Numbered from the stretch's first letter, positions 54,337 through 62,808 are shown. The stretch is DNA of 64,000 nt from VFJZ01 sp046598415 (GCA_046598415.1 JBKJIG010000079.1:1-64000), one strand, 5' to 3'. Numbers and translations are program-made. The notes: generated by a model from the letters alone, not told the origin.

Positions 54337-54595
54337 GGTCGCGCCTCCTGGCTGGTCGGGTCAGAAAGTGTACGGGACCGGAAACCATTGACCTGGGTCG
54401 TCGTGGGCGACCGGGCGCCGATGCACGCCACGTACCGACTTCCGCGCATCGTTCGCGGCCGATGGACGAGCCCTTCAAGGGCCACTGACAGACCGCCCGG
54501 CGGGTCGCGCTCCGCGGACACGCGAACGCTCTCCGCCGGGGTGCGGGCGGCGGAACGTTCGGTGGCGGCCTCGGGCGGCTGCTAGCCGACTCAGG

Positions 54596-54601
54596 TAGGA
54601 T
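54596..54601 (+). promoter_or_regulatory. Leaderless-type -10 hexamer TAGGAT
   Basis: TAGGAT ends seven bases before the ATG at 54609. Confidence 0.55.
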
Positions 54602-54608
54602 CGCCTGC

Positions 54609-55025
54609 ATGTTCGTCCGATCCCTGGCGGATGTCCGGGCCTCTGGTCACGAGCTCGTGGTCGCGGGCGGGTCGGTCCGGACGGCGCGCTTCCTGACCGC
54701 TGCCGACGGCGTCGGCTTCGCGTTCTCCGAGTTCCGACAGCCGGCGGGGGCCGACGCGAGGCTCTGGTACAAGCACCACTGGGAGGCGAACTACGTCATC
54801 GAGGGCCGCGGCGAGCTCGAGGAGGTTGCCACCGGGCAACGATGGCCGCTCGAGCCCGGCACGATGTACGTCGTCGGCCCCGACGATCGGCACGTCATGC
54901 GCGCCGCGACCGACATGCGCGTGATCAGCGTCTTCAATCCGCCGATCACGGGGGACGAGGACCACGACGCGGACGGCTCCTATCCACCAACCGGCCCGAC
55001 GCCGCCGGGTCCCGGCGGCGGCTGA
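54609..55025 (+). CDS. ectC: L-ectoine synthase (cupin), stand-alone
   Basis: Cyclises N-acetyl-diaminobutyrate to ectoine in characterised systems. 138 residues, usual EctC length. MFVRSLADVRASG, LWYKHHWEANYVIEGRGELEEVATG and PGTMYVVGPDDRHVMRAATDMRVISVFNPPITG follow the EctC pattern, including the metal-ligand Glu and His positions. ectA, ectB and ectD are not adjacent. It may complete a dispersed pathway, use imported precursor, or have another role. The C-terminus is Pro/Gly-rich. Confidence 0.88.
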   Translation: MFVRSLADVRASGHELVVAGGSVRTARFLTAADGVGFAFSEFRQPAGADARLWYKHHWEANYVIEGRGELEEVATGQRWPLEPGTMYVVGPDDRHVMRAATDMRVISVFNPPITGDEDHDADGSYPPTGPTPPGPGGG

Positions 55026-55294
55026 CGGCTCACGACGGCCTGCGCCGGGAACAGCGCCAGGACGGCTGGGAAGCATCCTCTGAGGGGTCGTCCCCCCTAG
55101 CTTCCAGCGCGTATCGTCCGGCCGAAACGACGATCAAAAAGTCCGCTAGGGCGGCAGGTCTGGCATACCGGGTCAAAGAACTCAAGCCGTCCTGGGGTGG
55201 CTGCGCGGCCCATAAGCCTCGCGTCGGCGCGCACGCGCCGCGCATCGCGAGCTCCTCCCCAATGCGGGGGACCCCTCGCCGACGGGTCGAACCG

Positions 55295-55300
55295 TAGGGT
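55295..55300 (+). promoter_or_regulatory. Leaderless-type -10 hexamer TAGGGT
   Basis: TAGGGT ends seven bases before ATG 55308, although GGAGG also lies in that gap, so either initiation mode is possible. Confidence 0.45.
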
Positions 55301-55307
55301 TGGAGGC

Positions 55308-55592
55308 ATGACGAAGCACAAGCTGCCCTGGCGGTTCCGTTTGCCGGTCCTGATCGCCTTCATCGCGACGTTCGTGGCAGTAGCCAACGACGTCGTGCCG
55401 GAGAAGACCATACCGATGGTGTTCATTCCGGTCTTTCTTCTGCTGTGGCTGGTCAAGGGCAGGCACGACGGCCGCCATTCCGGCGTCCCAGCCCCGTCAC
55501 GTCAGGCGACGTCATGGGACCGCCGGCCTCGCAGTCGAGGCGGACGCTTTTCGCATCCCCTCTACCTAAAGCGGAAGCGCGTTAACCCCTAG
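55308..55592 (+). CDS. Small membrane protein
   Basis: 94 residues, MTKHKLPWRFRLPVLIAFI. One or two hydrophobic helices (about 12-27 and 33-48; IPMVFIPVFLLLWLV) and a long basic C-terminal tail. Function unknown. The 283 bases before it (55026-55307) hold no convincing gene; a minus-strand CxxC-containing frame (FFDPVCQTCRPSGLF) near 55110-55210 looks coding-like but lacks a supported start. Confidence 0.65.
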   Translation: MTKHKLPWRFRLPVLIAFIATFVAVANDVVPEKTIPMVFIPVFLLLWLVKGRHDGRHSGVPAPSRQATSWDRRPRSRGGRFSHPLYLKRKRVNP

Positions 55593-56278
55593 GCCAGTCG
55601 AACGATTGCGTGGACGATCGTGCGCCCACCCCAGGTTCGCGCCTTCGGACCACCTGGGAGATCACATTCTCCGTCGGCGATCGGGGCGCCTGGGCCGCGC
55701 TGGATTGCAGTGTTGATCTTCGCGAGTTCAGCGAACCGGACCAACCGGCGTTCGTCATGGCATCGGAGACGCCCACGCGGTCAGTCCGCGCGATCACGGT
55801 CGCGGCCGGGATAGTACGATCACCGGCTCTCGGCTTACTTCGCTTGTCGACATACGTTCCGCCGGCCGAGAACCTGCCAGCAATATGTTCAAGCGACGCC
55901 GGCGGCGGAAGGACAAACGTCGCGCAGCGTGTCTCGCCGCCCAGGATCACCGGCAGAATTTTGAACTGCGGGAGTTCGGAGTCTGTCCCGTCCGAGAGGC
56001 GCTCGAGGAGTTGGGCGAAGACGTTGGTCGCCGCTCCGTTCCCGACATTCACGATTGGGACGGCGATGCTCAGTGCAGGGTCGCCAATCGGATGGCCGAT
56101 AGCCTCAGTCGACCGCGCGGTATCGGGAACGAGATATGGCTTACGATCGTCAACGGCCAGCGCGGCAAGCTTCTCGGTGGCGGTGACGTCGCGAGCCGTT
56201 GTGCTGCCCAATCGTGCCGTATAGATCGCCAGGGCCAGGGTCGCGAAGCCCGTGCCGGCTATCGCGACGGAATTTCAT
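55582..56278 (-). pseudogene. Frameshifted membrane-anchored hypothetical protein
   Basis: The downstream frame (from about 56265) reads VAIAGTGFATLALAIYTARL, a membrane anchor, then KLAALAVDDRKPYLVPD and VPIVNVGNGAATNVFAQLLERL, a plausible exported domain of about 200 residues. It has no start of its own. ATG AAA TTC at 56278 is one base out of frame; removing a single C from the CC near 56268-56270 joins MKF to VAIAGT. Either a real frameshift or a one-base assembly error. GC and codon use are unlike neighbours. The C-terminal 50 residues also look unusual. Function unknown. Confidence 0.5.
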
Positions 56279-56522
56279 TCCCAGAAAGAAGAAGCGGCAG
56301 GAATCACGCACGTTCTCGCTCGCGGATGCCGCTCGGAATCGGTACGCAACTGTCATTGGGGGGGCCCTACGACAACGGCGATATCCGTTCCATCCTCGCG
56401 ACGCTCAGACGGCACTTTCGACGCGATGCGGGCGCTACGCGGTGCGGTCAGTCAAGAATTGCCCAAGTAGTCGACCGGCCTCATCCTCGCTGCCCGGCAT
56501 CAGATGTTCGTATCGATCGAGA
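56279..56522. other. Atypical non-coding or decayed stretch
   Basis: Lower-GC sequence between the frameshifted gene and the small membrane gene; short frames on both strands show no ribosome site or recognisable motif. Confidence 0.4.
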
Positions 56523-56681
56523 TCATGACGGGCTTCCACCGCCGCCGGGCCGAGGATCGGCCCGCTCGCTGGTGGGGCCACTATCGCGATAGATCTGGTG
56601 TGAAGGCTTACCTCGCACGCGGGAGACGATGGCGGCGAGCAAGATCACACCGCCAACAACTATGATGAGGCCCCAGATCAT
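56523..56681 (-). CDS. Small single-pass membrane protein (52 residues)
   Basis: MIWGLIIVVGGVILLAAIVS is one hydrophobic helix, followed by a basic RVRGK and a hydrophilic Pro/Gly tail. ATG at 56681 has GGAGGG seven bases upstream, an ideal spacing, which strongly supports translation. No homologue recognised. It lies inside the atypical segment beside tRNA-Trp. Confidence 0.7.
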   Translation of the reverse strand: MIWGLIIVVGGVILLAAIVSRVRGKPSHQIYRDSGPTSERADPRPGGGGSPS

Positions 56682-57378
56682 GATGATCCCTCCTCGTACC
56701 GCTGAAGGTGCGAGTATAGCTCCGCGTCACACCGGGTTACAACAACCGCGGGAAGCTGTCCGCGTACGGCAAGACCGCCGGCAGCCGCCGCAGGGTCCCA
56801 CTGTCCGACGCCGCGCTCGCCAGGCGCGGATCGCGGTGTTGCGGGCTTCGATTTCGAGGGCGCTCAAGTGCGGCCTTGCGCGGCCTGGCTGAGCCACCGC
56901 TGGGAGCCTGCCAGGCAGATTCCCTCGAGCGCCGCATTGCGCAGCACTTCTTCTTGCGCAGCCAGCTCGATCACCTCGCGCTCCCCGTATTCGAGAACGC
57001 ACGCGTCGTTGCCCCTCCACCCCCCACGCTGCGTGCGACCGAGCCGAACACGAGCGCCACGCGCGGCTGGATCTAGCACTAGATGGTCAGCGCAGCCGGG
57101 CGATAACTGCGCAAGCCGCGCGACAGAAGTCTCGATACTCACAAGACGAACATCGTAGATCGTGTGCCGGACGCCCGCCGGACCTCCGGCTCGTGCTCCC
57201 GCCACTCGCGCAAGGCGGCGCGCGACGGGATCGTAGACCGTGGCGGCCCGGCTCGTCTGGCGGAGTCCTCCGGGGCTGGCGACGAAGGATGATTGATCGC
57301 TGCCTGCGGGGCGATTGCGGCGCGGTCCGACAGGACTGCCAACGGCTACCAGCGGATCAGAGCGGATCCTCAAACGAG
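56682..57378. other. Atypical region with broken minus-strand frames
   Basis: A 169-codon minus-strand frame (56864-57373) contains coding-like stretches (HTIYDVRLVSIETSVARLAQL; REVIELAAQEEVLRNAALEGICL) but its start is poor and its end seems to continue in another frame (RLASAASDSGTLRRLPAVLPYADSF, to about 56737). I read it as a decayed gene of unknown family rather than an intact one. Confidence 0.4.
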
Positions 57379-57414
57379 TCCCGCACCGCTGAGTTCCGGC
57401 TCAACGGTGCGGGA
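57379..57414 (-). terminator. Strong hairpin downstream of tRNA-Trp
   Basis: TCCCGCACCG ... CGGTGCGGGA with inner TGAG/CTCA pairing and loop TTCCGG: 14 base pairs interrupted by one mismatch. It starts 19 bases past the tRNA 3' end; no U tract. Confidence 0.55.
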
Positions 57415-57432
57415 TTCCGCTCTATCAGACCT

Positions 57433-57506
57433 ACAGGGGCGACAGGACTCGAACCTGCGACCCTCGGTTTTGGAGACCGATGCTCTACCAGCTGAGCTAC
57501 GCCCCT
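57433..57506 (-). tRNA. tRNA-Trp (CCA)
   Basis: Acceptor AGGGGCG/CGCCCCT, D-arm GCTCAGCTGGTAGAGC, anticodon loop CTCCAAA giving anticodon CCA, T-arm GGTTCGAGTCC, discriminator G as expected for tryptophan. CCA end not encoded. It follows sodA by 28 bases rather than the common secE-nusG neighbourhood. Confidence 0.97.
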
Positions 57507-57534
57507 CGGCCGTGAGCCAGTCTATCGCGTCGGC

Positions 57535-58137
57535 TCAGACCGCGGCGAAGCGCTTGGCGACTCCATCCCAGTCGACGACGTTCCAGAACGCGCCCACGTA
57601 GTCGGGCCGGCGATTCTGGTAGTTGAGGTAGTACGCGTGCTCCCAGACGTCCAGGCCGAGCAGCGGCGTGTGACCCTCGCTGATCGGGGAGTCCTGGTTG
57701 GCGGTCGAGTACAGCTTCAGGCCCGAGCCGTCATGCACCAGCCAGCTCCAGCCAGAGCCGAAGCGGGTGATGCCGTTCTGGCCGAACGTCGTCTTGAAGT
57801 CCTCGAACGAGCCGAACGTGGAGCCGATCGCGTCGCCGAGCGCGCCCGCCGGCTCGCCGCCGCCGTTCGGACCCATGATCGTCCAGAACAGCGAGTGGTT
57901 GGCGTGGCCGCCCGCGTTGTTGCGCACGGCACCCTGCTTGTCGGCGGGCAGGTCGGACAGGCTCTTCAGGACCTCCTCGACGCTCGAGTTCTCCCACTGC
58001 GTACCGGCGAGCGCGTTGTTCGCGTTCGTGATGTACGCCTGATGGTGCTTCGAGTGGTGGATCTCCATCGTCTTGGCGTCGATGGTGGGCTCGAGGGCGT
58101 CGTACGCATAGGGCAGATCGGGAAGCGTGAAAGGCAT
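57535..58137 (-). CDS. sodA: Superoxide dismutase (Fe/Mn)
   Basis: 200-residue cytosolic Fe/Mn-SOD. Metal ligands are visible: His in MEIHHSKHHQAYI, His in GGHANHSLFW, and Asp/His in LDVWEHAYYLNYQNRR; GPNGGGEP and RFGSGWSWLV complete the family pattern. ATG at 58137 with GGAGG. Metal preference (Mn or Fe) cannot be decided with confidence. Confidence 0.97.
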   Translation of the reverse strand: MPFTLPDLPYAYDALEPTIDAKTMEIHHSKHHQAYITNANNALAGTQWENSSVEEVLKSLSDLPADKQGAVRNNAGGHANHSLFWTIMGPNGGGEPAGALGDAIGSTFGSFEDFKTTFGQNGITRFGSGWSWLVHDGSGLKLYSTANQDSPISEGHTPLLGLDVWEHAYYLNYQNRRPDYVGAFWNVVDWDGVAKRFAAV

Positions 58138-58196
58138 GCGTCCTCCTACGGATCGCGGTGTTTGTACAGAGGATGCTTACCAAATCCCGGGCTCCC

Positions 58197-59060
58197 TTAC
58201 ACATCCACCAGCGAGCCGTCGGACTCCCGGACGATCGCGCCGGCCAGCTCGAGCTCGGCAATCAGCGCCTGCAGCCGGGCGGGACCGAGCGCCAGCCTGG
58301 CTCCCAGCGCCTCGGGCGTGCCGGGCGCGCGGCCGATCGACGCCAGCAGGCGCGCCGCCGCAGGGCTGACCGTCTCGCGCTCCTCGCCCGCCGCCGCGGC
58401 CGGGTCGATGCCGAGCGTGACCAGCACGTCGCCGGCGCACGTGACGATGCCGGCGCCGTCGCGCAGCAGCGCGTTACCGCCCGCTGCAGCATCCACCCAG
58501 GGAGACGCCGGCACCGCCAGCACCTCGCGGCCGATCTCGAGCGCGAACCCCGCGGTGATGAGCGCGCCGCTGGTGCGCGCCGCCTCGACCACCACGATCG
58601 ACTGGCCGAACGCCGCCACGATGCGGTTGCGGGCCGGGAACCGCCACGGGGCCGGCGGGATGCCGGGGCCGTACTCCGACACGATCGCGCCGGCCGCCGC
58701 CACCCGTGCGGCCAGCCCCGCATTGGCCCGCGGATAGTCGACGTCGATGCCACAGCCCAGCACCGCGACGGTGCGACCGCCCGCCTCCAGCGCTCCGGCG
58801 TGCGCGGCTCCGTCGATGCCGCGGGCGAGGCCCGACACGATCGCCACGCCCGCGCGGGCCAGACCGGCCGCCAGCCGCCGGGCGAATGCGCCGCCCGCCG
58901 CCGAGGCCTGGCGCGCCCCGACGATGGCGACCACGGGCGGCGCGAGCAGCTCGGCCAGGCGCTCCGCGTCGGCCGGGGCGCGCAGGTACAGCTCGGACGG
59001 CGGATCGTGCAGGTCGGCGAAGGCCCCGGGCCAGCCGGGGCTGCCGGGGCGCAGGATCAC
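58197..59060 (-). CDS. dprA: DNA-processing protein DprA
   Basis: Loads RecA on incoming single-stranded DNA during transformation. 287 residues: Rossmann core with VAIVGARQASAAGG, IVSGLARGIDGAAHAGAL, VLGCGIDVDYPRAN and FPARNRIVAAFGQSIVVVEAARTSGALIT; short C-terminal winged-helix-like domain (about 225-287). GTG at 59060 overlaps the comM stop as GTGA. Confidence 0.95.
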   Translation of the reverse strand: MILRPGSPGWPGAFADLHDPPSELYLRAPADAERLAELLAPPVVAIVGARQASAAGGAFARRLAAGLARAGVAIVSGLARGIDGAAHAGALEAGGRTVAVLGCGIDVDYPRANAGLAARVAAAGAIVSEYGPGIPPAPWRFPARNRIVAAFGQSIVVVEAARTSGALITAGFALEIGREVLAVPASPWVDAAAGGNALLRDGAGIVTCAGDVLVTLGIDPAAAAGEERETVSPAAARLLASIGRAPGTPEALGARLALGPARLQALIAELELAGAIVRESDGSLVDV

Positions 59061-60541
59061 GCGATGCTCCCGAGCCGGAGTGCCAGTGCCTCGGCCAGGT
59101 GCTCGCCGGCAAGACGCTCGGCGCCTGCCAGGTCGGCGATCGTGCGGGACACGCGCAGGCTGCGATCGACCGCGCGCGGCGACAGCGACAGCCGGTCGAT
59201 GGCGCGCCGCAGCATCGTCTCGCCGCCCTCGTCGAGCTTGCAGTGACGCCGTACCTCGGACGCGTCCAAACGGCCGTTGACCGGTCCGCCCCGCGCCGCC
59301 TGCAGGTCGATCGCCGCGCGCACCCGCCCCGCGACGTCAGCGGTGCCCTCGGGCCGGTCGCCACGCAGCACCTCGGCCGTGGGCCGCTGCAGGCGCACGC
59401 CGATGTCCATCCGGTCGAGCAGCGGCCCCGACACCCGGCGTCGGTACGCCTGCCGGCGCTCGGCCGTGCACGTGCAGCCGGCCGCGCCGCCGCACGGGCA
59501 CGGGTTCATCGCGGCGATCACGGCCGTCCGGCACGGGTACGCGACCGAGCCGATCGCCCGGGCGATCACCAGCACGCCGTCCTCCATCGGGCCACGCAGG
59601 GCCTCCAGTGCGTCGCGCCGGAACTCGGGCAGCTCGTCGAGGAACAGCACGCCGTGGTTGGCGAGGCTCAGCTCCCCCGGACGCATGTTCGGGCCACCAC
59701 CGACCAGCGCGGCAGACGAGGCCGAGTGGTGCGGCGCGCGGAACGGCCGTCGCGTTACGAGTCCGCCGCCGGGCGGCAGGATGCCGGCCACCGACTGCAG
59801 CCGCGTGACCTCGAGCGACTCGTGCTGGATCAGCGGCGGCAGGATGCCGGGCAGGCGGCGCGCCAGCATCGACTTGCCCACGCCCGGCGGGCCGACCATC
59901 AGCAGGTTGTGCGCGCCGGCGGCCGCGATCTCGAGCGCCCGGCGGGCGAGCGGCTGGCCGCGCACGTCGCCGAGGTCGGGGATCGCCGTCTCGTCGCGGC
60001 GCGGCGGCGGTGGCGGCATCGGCCGCACCTCGCCGGTGCGCAGGAAGGCCACGGCGTGCTCCAGCACGTGACACGGGATGGGCTCGACGCCGTCGACGAG
60101 CGCGACCTCGCCGCACGACTCGGGCGCGCAGAGCAGGGCCTCCAACCCGATGCGGCGCGCTCCCTCTGCGGCCACCAGCGCACCCGCTGCAGGGCGCACG
60201 GTGCCGTCCAGGCCGAGCTCGCCGAACACGCCCACCCCACGCAGCGCCTGGCGCGGCAGCGCGCCGTCGGCGCCGAGGATGGCGAGCGCGATCGCCAGGT
60301 CGAAGCCGGTGCCGGTCTTGCGGACCGTCGCCGGTGCCAGGTTGACGACGACGCGATCCGGCACCGTGAACTCCGCGCTGGTCAGCCCCGAGCGCACGCG
60401 GTCGCGCGCCTCGCGCACGCTCGCGTCGGGCAGGCCGACGATCGTGAACGCCGGCCGGTGGTCCTCCCGCACGTACGCCTCGACCTCGACCGGGATGGCG
60501 TCGATGCCGTGGACGGCGAAGCTGAGCGCGGATGCGAGCAC
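59057..60541 (-). CDS. comM: Mg-chelatase-like AAA+ protein ComM/YifB
   Basis: Hexameric helicase promoting branch migration in natural transformation. 494 residues. N-terminal Lon-protease-like domain (about 1-170), Walker A GPPGVGKSML, Walker B VLFLDELPEF, and a zinc-like MNPCPCGGAAGCTC cysteine cluster; C-terminal helical Mg-chelatase domain. GTG at 60541. Forms an operon with dprA. Confidence 0.95.
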   Translation of the reverse strand: MLASALSFAVHGIDAIPVEVEAYVREDHRPAFTIVGLPDASVREARDRVRSGLTSAEFTVPDRVVVNLAPATVRKTGTGFDLAIALAILGADGALPRQALRGVGVFGELGLDGTVRPAAGALVAAEGARRIGLEALLCAPESCGEVALVDGVEPIPCHVLEHAVAFLRTGEVRPMPPPPPRRDETAIPDLGDVRGQPLARRALEIAAAGAHNLLMVGPPGVGKSMLARRLPGILPPLIQHESLEVTRLQSVAGILPPGGGLVTRRPFRAPHHSASSAALVGGGPNMRPGELSLANHGVLFLDELPEFRRDALEALRGPMEDGVLVIARAIGSVAYPCRTAVIAAMNPCPCGGAAGCTCTAERRQAYRRRVSGPLLDRMDIGVRLQRPTAEVLRGDRPEGTADVAGRVRAAIDLQAARGGPVNGRLDASEVRRHCKLDEGGETMLRRAIDRLSLSPRAVDRSLRVSRTIADLAGAERLAGEHLAEALALRLGSIA

Positions 60542-60622
60542 CGACGGAGCATCGCCGGAGCACCTGTCAGGTGGAGGGCGCGGAAGCGCGCGAGAGACGC
60601 ACCGACGGCAGCGGAGGCGCCG

Positions 60623-60775
60623 CTACGCGTCCACCTGCTTCACGGTCTTCATCGTGAACTGCGAGTTGACGCGCGTGAGACCCGGCAGACCTGCCAGACG
60701 CCCCATGTAGAACCGCTCGTACGCCTGCTGGTCGGCGACCGAGACGCGGATCAGATAGTCGGGGATGCCGAACAT
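60623..60775 (-). pseudogene. Lrp/AsnC regulator remnant (C-terminal 50 residues)
   Basis: FGIPDYLIRVSVADQQAYERFY and LTRVNSQFTMKTVK are the end of the Lrp/AsnC ligand-binding domain. The DNA-binding and central parts are missing; upstream of 60775 the frame is antisense to an AzlD fragment. No ribosome site at the first Met. A truncated remnant. Confidence 0.7.
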
Positions 60776-61048
60776 GCGGCGATCTCGTTCGCGCTCAAGG
60801 CCGTCGGCCCGGCGGTCGTCGGCGATCGCGCGCTCGACCCGCGCGCCGCGGAGCTGGTGGCGCTCCTGCCGGCGCCGATGCTGGCCGCGCTGATCGCAGT
60901 CGGCACGCTCGCCGACGGGCAGTCGCCGGACGTCGACGAGCGTCTGCCGGCGGTCGTCGTCGCCGCGGTCTGCCTCCTGCGGCGCCTGCCGTTCCTGGTC
61001 GTCATCGGCGCTGCCGCGGCGACCGCGGCAGCGCTCCGCGCCCTCGAG
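60776..61048 (+). pseudogene. AzlD-like branched-chain amino acid exporter remnant
   Basis: The frame AISFALKAVGPAVVGDRAL ... LLPAPMLAALIAVGTLADG ... VVVAAVCLLRRLPFLVVIG is an AzlD small membrane subunit lacking its first dozen or so residues, its start codon and its stop codon. It abuts the Lrp remnant head to head and runs into the 3' end of the glutamine-synthetase-like gene. Confidence 0.65.
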
Positions 61049-61057
61049 TACTCGCAC

Positions 61058-62380
61058 CTACAGGTGGTGGGCGTACTCGTTGCGCTCCCAGTCGGTCACC
61101 TTGGCCAGGTGCGCGTTCCAGCGATCGAGTTCGTAGCGCTTGATCTCCTGGAAGATCTCGGTCAGCCGGGCGCCCATCTTGCCGGTCAGGTACTCGTCGG
61201 CAGCCAGTGCATCGAGCGCGTCGATGAGCGACGAGGGCAGCTCATCGCCCAGCGTCGTCTCGTCCTCGTAGGGCAGCTTCTCGCACGGCGCCGGCAGCTC
61301 GAGCTTGCGCTCGATGCCGTCGAGGCCGGCGAACAGCATGGCCGCGACCGCGTTGTGGATGGACGCCGCGCCGTCGCCGACGCGCAGCTCGACGCGAGTC
61401 GCCTTGCCGCGCTGCACCGGGTAGCGCAGCATCGCGAGACGGTTGTCGACGCCCCAGTTGATGTGCGTCGGCGCAAGGCTCTCGATCTCCATCCGCCGGT
61501 ACGCGTTGACCGTCGGGCAGAGGAACGCGGTCAGCGCGGGCGTGTGCTCGAGCACGCCGGCGCCGAACTGCCGGGCGACGTCGGAGAGTCCGTCCCGACC
61601 CTGCGGCTCGTCGAACGCGTTCGAGCCATCGTCGCGCTGCAGCGAGACGTGCAGGTGCAGGCCCGAGCCCTCGTCGTCGCGCAGCTTGCCCATGAACGTT
61701 GCCAGCAGCCCGTGCCGCGCGGCCGTCTGCTTCACCATCGTCTTGAACAGGAGGTTGCGGTCGGCCACCTCGAACGCGTCGCCGTGCGCGAGGTTGATCT
61801 CGAACTGGCCGCAGCCGAACTCCTGCGCGCCGCCCAGCGGGTGCAGGCCGAGGTCGCGGGCGTTGCGGTGGATCTCGCGGAACACGCCCTTCGGGTCGGA
61901 CACGCTGCCGACCGTGTAGACGCTCGACAGGTGCGGCGTGTAGGTCGCGTACGTGTCGGGGTCGACGAGGTAGAACTCGAGCTCGGGCGCGACGATGGCC
62001 GACAGCCCGTGCGCCGCCAGCTCGTCGACCGCGCGGCGCACCGCATGCCGCGGGTCGGCGGCATACGGGGTGCCATCGCCCTCGCGCAGGTCGCCCATGC
62101 ACCAGGCCGTGGCCGGATCCCACGGGACGCGCCAGAGACGCGACAGGTTGGGCACCAGGAAGATGTCGCGGAAGCCGTGCTCGAAGCCCGAGATGACGTT
62201 GTGGCCGAGGTCGATCGTCATGATCGCCTCGGTCATGCCGATGCCGCTCTCGGCCTTGTGGTGGATCTCCTCGATCGGCACCTCCTTGCCGCGACAGACG
62301 CCGTGCAGCTCGGTGTAGAGCACCTGCACGAACTCGACGCCCTCGCTGGCCAGCCGATCAACGCTGTCCGCCACGCTCAC
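61058..62380 (-). CDS. Glutamine-synthetase family ligase
   Basis: 440 residues, GS fold. VDRLASEGVEFVQVLYTELHGV head, catalytic APELEFYLVD, CGQFEINLAHGDA, GSGLHLHVSLQRDD, HINWGVDNRLAML and VELRVGDGAASIHNAV. It lacks the long regulatory loop and adenylylation Tyr of housekeeping GlnA; the usual ANPY segment is ASIH. This suggests a gamma-glutamyl-amine or other ligase, substrate unknown. GTG at 62380. It separates yraN from comM, which are usually neighbours, so it looks inserted. Confidence 0.88.
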   Translation of the reverse strand: MSVADSVDRLASEGVEFVQVLYTELHGVCRGKEVPIEEIHHKAESGIGMTEAIMTIDLGHNVISGFEHGFRDIFLVPNLSRLWRVPWDPATAWCMGDLREGDGTPYAADPRHAVRRAVDELAAHGLSAIVAPELEFYLVDPDTYATYTPHLSSVYTVGSVSDPKGVFREIHRNARDLGLHPLGGAQEFGCGQFEINLAHGDAFEVADRNLLFKTMVKQTAARHGLLATFMGKLRDDEGSGLHLHVSLQRDDGSNAFDEPQGRDGLSDVARQFGAGVLEHTPALTAFLCPTVNAYRRMEIESLAPTHINWGVDNRLAMLRYPVQRGKATRVELRVGDGAASIHNAVAAMLFAGLDGIERKLELPAPCEKLPYEDETTLGDELPSSLIDALDALAADEYLTGKMGARLTEIFQEIKRYELDRWNAHLAKVTDWERNEYAHHL

Positions 62381-62475
62381 TCACCTCTCGTCGTCCGCAG
62401 CGCCCTGGCGCGACGGATTGGATACAGAAATCTGCCGGGCGGATCGTACAGCCGCTGCGGCGATGTCGCCAGCGC

Positions 62476-62808
62476 CTACAGGGCGCCGCGGTGGCGCAGG
62501 CGCCAGCCCTCGATCGTGACCAGCTCGACCCGGACCGACTCGGCCCAGCGCTCGCGGCGGCGCAGCCAGGCGGCGGCGGCGTAGAGACGCGCGGTCTGCT
62601 CGGCCGACACCCACGGCACACCCTTCGGCGCCTGCCGCCGGCGCTTCACCTCGACCACCACCAGGTGGCGGCCGCGCCGGCAGACGAGGTCGACCTCGGC
62701 CAGCGGCGTGTGCACCCCACGGCCGAGGATGCGATGGCCGCGCACGACGTAGCTGGCGGCGGCCAGCAGCTCGCCCCTCGATCCGAGGCGGCGGCGAGCG
62801 TCTCGCAC
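62476..62808 (-). CDS. UPF0102/YraN endonuclease-like protein
   Basis: 110 residues, UPF0102 family: GSRGELLAAASYVV, EVDLVCRRGRHLVVVEVKRRR with the PD-(D/E)XK-like Glu, Asp and Glu-x-Lys residues. A Holliday-junction-resolvase-like nuclease of unproven role. GTG at 62808 overlaps the rnhB stop (TAGTG). Part of the signal-peptidase, rnhB, yraN run. Confidence 0.9.
   Translation of the reverse strand: MRDARRRLGSRGELLAAASYVVRGHRILGRGVHTPLAEVDLVCRRGRHLVVVEVKRRRQAPKGVPWVSAEQTARLYAAAAWLRRRERWAESVRVELVTIEGWRLRHRGAL

Noticed and set aside
55071..55115. AGGGG ... CCCCCT short inverted repeat
   Set aside because: Only five pairs, common in GC-rich DNA; no coding end directly before it on a fitting strand.
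55097..55213. Small minus-strand frame with FFDPVCQTCRPSGLF
   Set aside because: The CxxC motif is attractive but no start with a ribosome site fits, and nothing follows it.
58706..62584. Plus-strand open frame of about 1290 codons
   Set aside because: It is antisense to dprA, comM and the glutamine-synthetase-like gene, all of which have clear motifs; only the 60776-61048 part (AzlD-like) has protein-like sequence. Long antisense frames are expected at this GC content.
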